From contig JABMOB010000026.1 in NCBI GenBank assembly GCA_013204345.1, forward strand, positions 1 through 37,836: a stretch of 37,836 bases of DNA, in the 5' to 3' direction. Each line of letters begins with the position of its first letter. Position 1 is the first letter of the stretch. The translations under genes and the position numbers were made by a program. Below, piece by piece: positions 27,791-35,566 of the stretch. Below the pieces are notes generated by a model, which was not told the DNA's origin, searched no databases, and saw only the letters and a list, made by a program, of their open reading frames with translations. The DNA is from Parcubacteria group bacterium (lineage in GTDB: Bacteria; Patescibacteriota; Minisyncoccia; Phycocordibacterales; JABMOB01).

Positions 27791-27982
27791 TGGAACCTAT
27801 CTCAAAAATAATGAATAATACAAACGTTACAATTTCTAGGAAAAAATGAAGGATGAGGAAGAAGGCATAATTTCATTATGCCGACCAACGAAACTTCATT
27901 TTTTACAGAAATTTTAATGTTTGGATATTCAAGTGATTTCATATTAGTTTTATTATAACGGTTATTTTTGAGATAGGTTCCA
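27791..27982. repeat. 192-bp element with 21-bp perfect inverted termini and nested inner palindromes
   Basis: TGGAACCTATCTCAAAAATAA (27791-27811) / TTATTTTTGAGATAGGTTCCA (27962-27982); inner AATTTCT..AAAAAATGAAG / CTTCATTTTTT..AGAAATT; core GGCATAATttcATTATGCC. Confidence 0.85.
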
Positions 27983-28056
27983 GCTACACAATCTTACAGC
28001 AATCTTTGCTGTAATACAAACTACTATTTAGAGAATCAAAAACACTCACAACCACC

Positions 28057-28401
28057 CTAGCGGTATGAAGAAACTATAAAAAAGTCTTTTTGAACTAAAT
28101 CTACAACAGCCGTTGGATCTCTCTCAAATTCTTCTAGCAAATCAGGATGTCCGTCCAACACTTGATCTAAAGCAATATTAAAATTTGCACTATTTTTTAA
28201 AATCCATTTTCCGATGATTTTATAGTCATCACTTCCACAAAGTCTCACCGCAAGTAAAAACTGGATCTTTTGGTAAACATCCTCTTGCGCCTCAATATCA
28301 TCCTCCATAGTTTCGGTAATTTTAAGAACCTCACTATTTTGGGGAGATTTTATATCTTCATCGCGCCCTTCATCTTTTACTGAGAAACTCTCAAATGACA
28401 T
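28057..28401 (-). CDS. Hypothetical protein, 114 aa, acidic N-terminus
   Basis: Complete minus-strand ORF between rseP and proS; no family recognised. Confidence 0.55.
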   Translation of the reverse strand: MSFESFSVKDEGRDEDIKSPQNSEVLKITETMEDDIEAQEDVYQKIQFLLAVRLCGSDDYKIIGKWILKNSANFNIALDQVLDGHPDLLEEFERDPTAVVDLVQKDFFIVSSYR

Positions 28402-28448
28402 ATTTATATTTTATCTTAAAATTTTTAACTAAACCAGACGGGGCGTAT

Positions 28449-29552
28449 TTAGAATAATTTTACAATATCGTGAAATGTCACAACCACCATAAGAATAATC
28501 AATAAAGCAAAACCTATAGTATTTATAATGTTGGCAATTTTCGGATTTATAGGAGACCTTTTTATAGCTTCAATCGCTACAAAAAGAAGCCTTCCTCCAT
28601 CCAATGCGGGAAAAGGAATAAGATTTATAACAGCAAGATTTATTGATATAAAAGCCGTAAATGAAAGCAGGTATACAAAACCCAGATTCGTTACATCCCC
28701 TACAATACCTACAATACCTACAGGGCCTGCAACTTGAGAAAAATCTCCACGACCCAAGATAGCATTACCTATAAATATCCCCAATCCTATAGTTGTAGCC
28801 CAGATCAAATTTATAGTTGTTTTCAAACCCTCAATTACCGCAGGTAATATAGGCAACTTTAGTACTCCAATCATATCCATAGAAATACCAATAGCTTTTT
28901 TATCTATAGCAATCCCCGACTCTGGGCGTACAGTGGTTCTTAGGGGAGTAAGGGCTGAATCACCCCGACTATAAGAAACAATTATTTCACTATCACCATG
29001 CTCTGTAATAAATCTAGACACATTCTCAGGAGTTAATTCGCTCAAAGTATCGTTCCCTGTGGTCATTGAGAGAATACTGTCTCCCGCTTTGATATCTGCT
29101 TTTTCTGCTGGGGAATTTTTTACTACACTTGTAATAATAAGCTTCACATCAGTAACAGAACCGGCACCGATATAATTTGCCGGCGTAGGAAGTCCCCAAA
29201 GAAAACCTGCTGAAATAAGTATCCACGCAAAAACAATATTAAAAGCAACACCAGCGATCAAAACAGAAGCCTGCACTCCACGAGATTTATTTACAAAACT
29301 TTTTTCTTTTTCAGGGCCACTTATAGATTCATCATCTGGATTCTCGCCAAATATCTTTACAAAACCACCAAAAGGAATTGCATTTAACGTATAATCTGTT
29401 CCGTTTTTTCGCCACAATGTTGCAATTCTAGGAGGATAACCCAAACCAAACTCATCAACACGAATACCATTTTTCTTAGCAACCAAAAAATGCCCCAACT
29501 CATGAACTAGTATCAAAACTACCAATATGATGATAAATATAATTATACTCAT
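28449..29552 (-). CDS. rseP: RIP (site-2) zinc metalloprotease, RseP-like
   Basis: LVLVHELGHFLVAKKNGIRVDEFGLGYPPR (HExxH), PDZ-like insert, NLIPFPALDGGRLLF. Confidence 0.93.
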   Translation of the reverse strand: MSIIIFIIILVVLILVHELGHFLVAKKNGIRVDEFGLGYPPRIATLWRKNGTDYTLNAIPFGGFVKIFGENPDDESISGPEKEKSFVNKSRGVQASVLIAGVAFNIVFAWILISAGFLWGLPTPANYIGAGSVTDVKLIITSVVKNSPAEKADIKAGDSILSMTTGNDTLSELTPENVSRFITEHGDSEIIVSYSRGDSALTPLRTTVRPESGIAIDKKAIGISMDMIGVLKLPILPAVIEGLKTTINLIWATTIGLGIFIGNAILGRGDFSQVAGPVGIVGIVGDVTNLGFVYLLSFTAFISINLAVINLIPFPALDGGRLLFVAIEAIKRSPINPKIANIINTIGFALLIILMVVVTFHDIVKLF

Positions 29553-29665
29553 TTGTAAAATACTAATATACGAATTTATGCGAATGATACGAATGTCTAC
29601 AAATGTTTGGCGTAGTTATATTAGTAGCTATTAGTAGATTCGTGTTCATTCGTTGATTGGTATGA
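29553..29665. repeat. About 9-nt phased array with polarity inversion (frr/rseP spacer), related to 18609-18726
   Basis: Minus strand: ATACCAATCAACGAATGAACACGAATCTACTAATAGCTACTAAT...CATTTGTAGACATTCGTATCATTCGCATAAATTCGTATATTAGTATT. Confidence 0.8.
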
Positions 29666-30217
29666 CTATGCCGTGATTTCTTTCTCTTTTTTTTCTACAA
29701 CCTCTTCCAGCTTCTTCGTTGTCTCGTCTACAATTTTTTGCATTTCATTTTTTAATCTAAATTTCTCATCTTCACTCATTTCGCCTTCTTTCTCTTTTTT
29801 CTGAATCTCTTCCCAAATTTTTTCACGTTCCATACGAAGGGTCACTTTTGCATCTTCGTGTTTTTGTTTAGCAACTTTGACCAACGCAACTCGACGTTCA
29901 GAAGTAAGCTCTGGAAACATTACCCTTACACCCTTATCATCAACCATTACCGACAACCCAAGGTTTGCAACAGAAATCGCCTTTTCTATACTTTTTGCCT
30001 GTGACATATCCCAAGGAGTAATCCGAATAGACCTAGCGTCCTCTCCTACTATATTTGCCAATTGATTTATCGGCATCATTGCACCATAAGATTCAACCAT
30101 AACACCGTCCAAAATAGATGGATTTGCCCGGCCCGCACGAACAGTGGAGAGTTCCTTTTTTAACCACTCCTCAACATCCTTCGCTTTTTGTTTAAATTCA
30201 GAAAAATTATATACCAT
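29666..30217 (-). CDS. frr: Ribosome recycling factor (likely start at 30217)
   Basis: ELSTVRAGRANPSILDGVMVESYGAMMPINQLANI, ERRVALVKVAKQKHEDAKVTLR. Confidence 0.95.
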   Translation of the reverse strand: MVYNFSEFKQKAKDVEEWLKKELSTVRAGRANPSILDGVMVESYGAMMPINQLANIVGEDARSIRITPWDMSQAKSIEKAISVANLGLSVMVDDKGVRVMFPELTSERRVALVKVAKQKHEDAKVTLRMEREKIWEEIQKKEKEGEMSEDEKFRLKNEMQKIVDETTKKLEEVVEKKEKEITA

Positions 30218-30292
30218 AGATTTTATAAATATTAGCTTTGTAACAATAATACCAGAATATAAACATATACTCCAGCTCAATATTCTCCAAAC

Positions 30293-30321
30293 TGGACAAG
30301 AAAACGCAACTGTGCTATAAG
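30293..30321 (+). promoter_or_regulatory. Sigma70-type extended -10 promoter for an orphan small RNA
   Basis: TGGACA-N17-TATAAG with TGn extended -10. Confidence 0.65.
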
Positions 30322-30327
30322 TATCTG

Positions 30328-30420
30328 GTGTGGTTTGACCTCGCCTTGCCGGCTAGAGATCCCGCACCTCTGGCTCTGTTTGTTAATCACCCGACGATTA
30401 ACGGCAGAGCCATTTTTTTA
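30328..30420 (+). ncRNA. Candidate structured small RNA, about 93 nt, no recognised family
   Basis: Hairpin 1 GGUGUGG..CUC.GCC-uugcc-GGC.ua.GAG..CCGCACC; terminator hairpin GGCUCUG..GUUAAUC-acccgac-GAUUAAC..CAGAGCC then AUUUUUUU; no ORF. Confidence 0.65.
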
Positions 30421-30423
30421 TAC

Positions 30424-31122
30424 CTACAAGACAGGGACAAAAAGACAAATGTGTTCTAAAAGCATTTTTACAGACGGAGACCTGTCATTTAAGTAACTTC
30501 TACATTTAATAATTTGTTCGAATACCAAGATATGTTCAGGACTAATTTTCTTCATATTAACTTTCTCTCTAAAAACAACCTCCAAAGCATTCAGAAATTC
30601 AATCGCTTTTTGTTTGTTTTTTTCTTCGATAACCTCAACGAACATTGAAATACGTTTTGCTTGGCTAGTCTTCAAAAATTCTTCCGCCGTTTTTCTATCA
30701 CCAGATTCCAAATCACCAACAGTCTTTCTAGATATAACAACCATTCGAGACTTAAGGGTTGGCAAATAAACTTCACTTGAACTAGTTAAAATAAAAAAGT
30801 GGGTTTTTGGTGTTGGTTCCTCAAAAATTTTCAGTAATGAATTTTGCGCTTCGTGAGTAATAAAGTCTGTAGAAATGACAAAAATCTTTTCAGTATCACT
30901 AAAAGCTTTATTGAGGTGCATCTCTTGAATCATTCTCGCCTGATCTATACCAAAACCATCAAATTCACCATGCCAAAAATCTGGGTTGCCTTTTGTCTTC
31001 ACCCCAACCTGTTTTTCCAAAAAATCACAAAGTTTTACAAACAAATCTGATTTATCACCTTCTACGAGATAGGCGTGATGCAAATTTTTGCTGTTTTTGT
31101 AAATATCAATAATAGAATCCAT
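30424..31122 (-). CDS. holB: DNA polymerase III delta' subunit
   Basis: LHHAYLVEGD, THEAQNSLLKIFEEPTPKTHFFILTSSSEVYLPTLKSRM. Confidence 0.85.
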   Translation of the reverse strand: MDSIIDIYKNSKNLHHAYLVEGDKSDLFVKLCDFLEKQVGVKTKGNPDFWHGEFDGFGIDQARMIQEMHLNKAFSDTEKIFVISTDFITHEAQNSLLKIFEEPTPKTHFFILTSSSEVYLPTLKSRMVVISRKTVGDLESGDRKTAEEFLKTSQAKRISMFVEVIEEKNKQKAIEFLNALEVVFREKVNMKKISPEHILVFEQIIKCRSYLNDRSPSVKMLLEHICLFVPVL

Positions 31123-31207
31123 AAGAGTATCGTTAGCATATTATAGCAAGAGAATAGCTCTAGTAAAAACTGCACTTATTTCTGTGAAATACTATAAACA
31201 CGTCATC

Positions 31208-31235
31208 CAGTTTGTTCGATATATCAAACAAACTG
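31208..31235. promoter_or_regulatory. 28-bp near-perfect palindrome upstream of a -35 box
   Basis: CAGTTTGTTCGATATATCAAACAAACTG; only positions 10/19 break symmetry; promoter TTGACA-N17-TATTGT at 31241-31269. Confidence 0.6.
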
Positions 31236-31326
31236 AAAACTTGACAAGTTTACCCACTGAAGCTATTGTCCATCATAGAACATTGAGAGCTCGTAGCTCT
31301 TTAGGCCTAGTAAAAGGAGAACTGCC

Positions 31327-31569
31327 GTGGCAAAGAAATCAGTGTTTGAAACTCTTCGGGAAAAAATTGTGAAAATTATGACTCTGGCGAAGAAAATCAA
31401 CGACCCGGAAAAACTTCATCGAAACGGACTCCAGTTGGATAGTTTGCAACTCAAGATCGTCGAATCATCAAACGTTCTTTCTTGTCAAGAAATCATTGTT
31501 CTCATGTTGCTTATCGCCTGCGCAGAGCAATACCATGTGAGCAGAAGAAATCGCCTTTACAGCAAATAG
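31327..31569 (+). CDS. Hypothetical protein, 80 aa (GTG start)
   Basis: SD AAAGGAGA, own promoter upstream, CCCGCccaGCGGGTTTTTTT terminator downstream; no family recognised. Confidence 0.7.
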   Translation: MAKKSVFETLREKIVKIMTLAKKINDPEKLHRNGLQLDSLQLKIVESSNVLSCQEIIVLMLLIACAEQYHVSRRNRLYSK

Positions 31570-31609
31570 GCAAGGATACCGAACTCAATCCGAAAACTAA
31601 TAACCACCA

Positions 31610-31629
31610 CCCGCCCAGCGGGTTTTTTT
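31610..31629 (+). terminator. Rho-independent terminator of the 80-aa ORF
   Basis: CCCGC-CCA-GCGGG-TTTTTTT. Confidence 0.8.
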
Positions 31630-31635
31630 ATATAA

Positions 31636-31681
31636 AATATCTCCAATATAGAGCGATATATCGCTCTATATTGGAGATATT
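31636..31681. repeat. Perfect 46-bp palindrome without loop
   Basis: AATATCTCCAATATAGAGCGATA|TATCGCTCTATATTGGAGATATT. Confidence 0.97.
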
Positions 31682-31764
31682 AAGCAAAAAAGAAGTCAAA
31701 TAAAAAGGGTAGCAGTTTTAGATGAAGTTCAATATAAATAAACCACCACAGTAAAAAACGCCAT

Positions 31765-31990
31765 TTTTGGATAAAATTCGAGACGAATTATGATTTTACA
31801 ACTAAGCTGTACTTATCAGTACAGCGAGGGAGAAAAATTATAATTCAACAAAGAAGATTGCTGAGGATAGTGTGACCAAGCTGAGATATTTTGAGAGAAT
31901 TTCGATGTAAAATAAAATTTTGACGACCACGCTGTATGATTAATACTGCACGGGAGTAAAAATTTTATTTGACGAAGAAATTATCCAAAA
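31765..31990 (+). repeat. 226-bp element: terminal inverted repeats plus two tandem homologous structured blocks
   Basis: TTTTGGATAA / TTATCCAAAA ends; block 1 about 31778-31860 and block 2 about 31898-31984, each an AT-rich stem enclosing a GCTGTA-hairpin with conserved GGGAG internal loop. Confidence 0.75.
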
Positions 31991-32001
31991 TTTCTCGGCG
32001 G

Positions 32002-33036
32002 CTATTTTTTTGAGATTATTGTTTTCTTGTAAGTATCTAAGTGTTCTAACGCAATACCCGTCCCCTTCACCACACAATACAGGGCATCTTCAGCCAAAAC
32101 CGCTTTCACACCAGTCCTACGAAAAATAAGTTCTGGTAAATTACGCAATTGGGAAGAACCTCCTGTCATAATAATTCCCCTATCAATAATATCAGAGGCA
32201 AGTTCTGGAGGGGTGTCTTGAAAAACATCTTTGACGGCTTTTACCATTTCGCGCAATTCTCTACTAATTGCTTTTACAATCTCATTTGTTTTTATTTCTA
32301 CCGAACGAGGAAGACCTGTAATAAAATCACGCCCTTTGATTGTGACAGCTAGTTCTTCATCCAGAGGAATTGCTGACCCTATTCTTATTTTTATGTTTTC
32401 CGCTGTCTTATCACCAATACCAAGATTGAAAGTTTTTTTAATATAATCGGTAATAGCATAATCAATTTTATTTCCGGCACATTTTACAGACGTAGAAGCC
32501 ACAATACCGCCAAGAGAAATTACAGCTACATCGGTCGTTCCACCGCCAATATCTACGATCATATGCCCCACGGCCTCTTGAATCGGAATACCCGCGCCGA
32601 TCGCAGCAAGAATCGGCTCTTTAACAACGTACGCATTTTTTGCACCAGCCTTGATAGCCGCTTCAATCACAGCGCGACGTTCGGTAGATGTCACCCCAGC
32701 AGGCACGGAGACTAAAACATCTGGCTTCACAAAGTTCCATTTTCCAAGAGCTTTGTTTATATAATACCGAAGCATAGCCTCCGTCACGCGATAGTCAGCT
32801 ATGACACCATCTTTCATCGGCCGATAAGCAATAATATTTTCTGGAGTTTTCCCAATCATATTCTTTGCCTCAAGACCAATAGCAAGAATTTTATTATCTT
32901 CTTCAGAAACAGCTACAACAGATGGTTCATTTAGAACAACACCTTTTCCAGGCACATAGACAAGAGTGCTCGTAGTTCCAAGGTCAATTCCTAGTTTTTT
33001 TGAAAAAAAAGACATAAATTTAAAAGTAAACCCCAA
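32002..33036 (-). CDS. Second MreB/Mbl-family actin-like protein
   Basis: KLGIDLGTTSTLVYVPGKGVVLNEPSVVAVSEED, VDIGGGTTDVAVISLGG. Confidence 0.94.
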   Translation of the reverse strand: MGFTFKFMSFFSKKLGIDLGTTSTLVYVPGKGVVLNEPSVVAVSEEDNKILAIGLEAKNMIGKTPENIIAYRPMKDGVIADYRVTEAMLRYYINKALGKWNFVKPDVLVSVPAGVTSTERRAVIEAAIKAGAKNAYVVKEPILAAIGAGIPIQEAVGHMIVDIGGGTTDVAVISLGGIVASTSVKCAGNKIDYAITDYIKKTFNLGIGDKTAENIKIRIGSAIPLDEELAVTIKGRDFITGLPRSVEIKTNEIVKAISRELREMVKAVKDVFQDTPPELASDIIDRGIIMTGGSSQLRNLPELIFRRTGVKAVLAEDALYCVVKGTGIALEHLDTYKKTIISKK

Positions 33037-33245
33037 TACGTTATTATCAAATACAAAACCTTACAAAAGTAAATATATAGTATTCTATTTTGGTAAATAA
33101 ACAAGCCCGGGCACTAAGCTTGTCACAGCTTTTATTTTGTAATAAATAATCATAAATATACACAAGTTTATGCTAATAATTTTCTTAAAAATAAAGAAAT
33201 TATTTGAAAAAGCAAAACGGTGACAAATTTAGTGTGCGGGCAAGT

Positions 33246-33309
33246 TCACCCTACCAAATTCCTCCCAAACGGAACCCCTCGCAAGGGTGAATGATATTTA
33301 ACAAGGTAA
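33246..33309. repeat. Degenerate copy 3 of the palindromic element (upstream of priA-like gene)
   Basis: TCACCCTaccAAAT...GGGTGAATGAT ATTTAACAAGGTAA. Confidence 0.6.
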
Positions 33310-33326
33310 ATGCTACTATAAAGGCC

Positions 33327-35210
33327 ATGAATATTATCAAGGTTATCCCCATAACCCGCGGTATTTCCAAGGAAAACCTATCATATTTCACTTCGATAGA
33401 CGTCCCTGTGGGATCTATCGTGCGTGTACCTTTGCGCAAAAAAATCGTAAATGGCCTTGTCGTAAGCAAAGAAAACGCCACCCTGCTCAAGTCAGAAATA
33501 AAAACATCTTCATTCGCAATTAAAAAGATTGAAAAACTGACAGCAACAAAATTTTTATCACCAGAGTTTGTAAAAAGTGCTGAAAATGCTGCAGAATTTT
33601 TCGCCACTTCGACAAGTGCCATTCTGAATGCAGTGATTCCAAAAAGTATACTGGACAATGTTGACAAAACTTTTACCAAAAGAAATTCCAACGAGGTACA
33701 AGGTACATATCAAAAATTAGTACTTCAAACAACTGACGAAGAACGTTTTACAAATTACAAAAGTCTCATTCGTGAAGAATTTGCTAGAAAATCATCTGTA
33801 TTTTTTTGTGTTCCGACAATAGGCGACATACAAAAAATAAGATCCGTTTTGGAAAAAGGAATTGAAAAATATACTTTCATACTTCACGGATCTCTTCGTA
33901 AAAAAGATACTATTTTAATCTGGAACAAGATTTTGGAAGAAAATCATCCCGTCCTTATTATCGCCACAGGCCCATACCTTTGTATTCCTAGAGAAGACAT
34001 AAAAACTATTATAATCGAGAGGGAAAATTCCAGATCATACAAGACCCAAACAAGACCGTTTCTAGACATCAGGATATTTGCTGAATTTCTAGCAAAAGAA
34101 ACCAAATCAAAAATCCTTTTCGGCGATATCTTGCTTCGCACAGAAACATTGTGGCGAGAACAAAACGAGGAAATATTTCCATTTGCACCATTAAAATTTC
34201 GCTCACTTACCACAGCCGAGCAGGTCTTGGTAGATATGAAAGAAAAAAAAGATTCTTCCGAAAAAAAGTTCCAGATAATTTCCGATGAATTGGCAGATTT
34301 GATACGAACAAATAAAGAAAATAATGAAAATCTTTTTATCTTTGCGGTACGTAGAGGATTATCACCAACCACTGTCTGTGGAGATTGTGGACACACTGTT
34401 TCCTGCAAAACCTGCAATGCGCCGACCACACTTCACGGTGGATCAGAAAATTTTTTCTTATGCCATAGATGTGGCGAGAAAAGAAACGCGAAAGAATTTT
34501 GTGCTGTTTGTCAGAGCTGGAAACTAACAACTCTTGGTGTAGGTATTGAAACAGTAGAAAAAGAGCTCAAAGAAAAATTTTCACAGATAAAGGTTTTCGT
34601 TCTGGACAAAGATAAAGCGAAAACTCATGAAAAAGCTATGGCTATAGTAGAAGAATTCAATAATACGCCGGGAAGTATACTTCTAGGTACAGAAATGGCG
34701 CTTTTGTATATAAATAAAAAAATAGAAAATGCTGCTGTTGTATCTATTGATTCCCTATTTTCAATACCGGATTTTCGCATTACAGAAAAAATTCTTTACA
34801 TTTTGCTAAATATACGATCAATGGCCCAAAAGAAATTTATTCTACAAACTAGAAATGCCGAGCAAAGTATCTTGGAATATGCACTCAAAGGTAATCTAGT
34901 TGATTTTTATAGAGAAGAAATTGAGGCAAGAAAAACTTTCGGATATCCACCATTCAATGTTTTGATAAAAATTACACTACAAGGGCAAAAACTAGCGGTT
35001 ACAAAAGAGATGGAAAAATTAGAAACAATTTTTGGCAAAGAAACAATAATCACCTTCCCTGCTTTTGTACCACTAGCAAAAGGCAAATACACAATGCATG
35101 GTCTTATAAAAATTGCCCGAGAAAAATGGGTTGACAAAGAAATTTTAGCGAAGCTTCTATCCCTTCCACCACAATTTCAAATCAAAGTTGATCCAGAGAG
35201 CCTTTTGTAA
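33327..35210 (+). CDS. priA: PriA-like primosomal protein with degenerate helicase motifs (likely start at 33327)
   Basis: Zn-binding cluster CGDCGHTVSCKTCN...CHRCGEKRNAKEFCAVC and KLTTLGVGIETVEKELKEKF; C-terminal YPPFNVLIKI; Walker A and DEEH not recognisable. Confidence 0.85.
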   Translation: MNIIKVIPITRGISKENLSYFTSIDVPVGSIVRVPLRKKIVNGLVVSKENATLLKSEIKTSSFAIKKIEKLTATKFLSPEFVKSAENAAEFFATSTSAILNAVIPKSILDNVDKTFTKRNSNEVQGTYQKLVLQTTDEERFTNYKSLIREEFARKSSVFFCVPTIGDIQKIRSVLEKGIEKYTFILHGSLRKKDTILIWNKILEENHPVLIIATGPYLCIPREDIKTIIIERENSRSYKTQTRPFLDIRIFAEFLAKETKSKILFGDILLRTETLWREQNEEIFPFAPLKFRSLTTAEQVLVDMKEKKDSSEKKFQIISDELADLIRTNKENNENLFIFAVRRGLSPTTVCGDCGHTVSCKTCNAPTTLHGGSENFFLCHRCGEKRNAKEFCAVCQSWKLTTLGVGIETVEKELKEKFSQIKVFVLDKDKAKTHEKAMAIVEEFNNTPGSILLGTEMALLYINKKIENAAVVSIDSLFSIPDFRITEKILYILLNIRSMAQKKFILQTRNAEQSILEYALKGNLVDFYREEIEARKTFGYPPFNVLIKITLQGQKLAVTKEMEKLETIFGKETIITFPAFVPLAKGKYTMHGLIKIAREKWVDKEILAKLLSLPPQFQIKVDPESLL

Positions 35211-35234
35211 AAATCAATCTCGCCAACAATTTAT

Positions 35235-35263
35235 TTGACATATTTATACAATTATGCTAGTGT
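35235..35263 (+). promoter_or_regulatory. Promoter of the RHH cassette
   Basis: TTGACA-N17 with TGn then TAGTGT (extended -10). Confidence 0.5.
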
Positions 35264-35297
35264 AAACATAAATTGATCTTCATCAGAAAGGACCCGC

Positions 35298-35528
35298 ATG
35301 GGAGCTGAAAGAAAATTTAGGTTTCAATGTGATCTACCAGATAGAATGGCAAAAGTACTTGACCGAACTAAGGACAAAATGGGTGCCACAAGCCGCAGAG
35401 AGGTTGTCCAAGAAGCGATTAATGTCTTAGACATTATCGCCCAAAATCAAGGCAAAGAAGTTGCATTTCAAATGACCGATAGCGGTGCAATCCTGATTAC
35501 GAAACCAAAAACGCAAAGCGAAAGCTGA
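35298..35528 (+). CDS. Ribbon-helix-helix-like small DNA-binding protein (76 aa)
   Basis: RKFRFQCDLPDRMAKVLDRTKDKMGATSRREVVQEAINVLDII resembles an RHH fold; SD AGAAAGGA; terminator-like AACGCaaagcgaaagctgaGCGTTTTTTATTTT. Confidence 0.7.
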   Translation: MGAERKFRFQCDLPDRMAKVLDRTKDKMGATSRREVVQEAINVLDIIAQNQGKEVAFQMTDSGAILITKPKTQSES

Positions 35529-35566
35529 GCGTTTTTTATTTTATCAAAATATGTATACTTATATGC

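Noticed and set aside
27791-27982. Second T-box or other aminoacyl-tRNA riboswitch upstream of proS
   Set aside because: No GGUGGNACC antiterminator core or U-run terminator on the proS strand.
31636-31681. Interpretation of the 46-bp palindrome as a linear-chromosome telomere site
   Set aside because: Only the symmetry supports it; no protelomerase gene is in the window and flanking genes look continuous, so it is kept only as something to test.
33251-33691. 146-aa minus-strand ORF opposite the priA 5' end
   Set aside because: Antisense to a better-supported gene and overlaps the palindromic element; no recognisable product.
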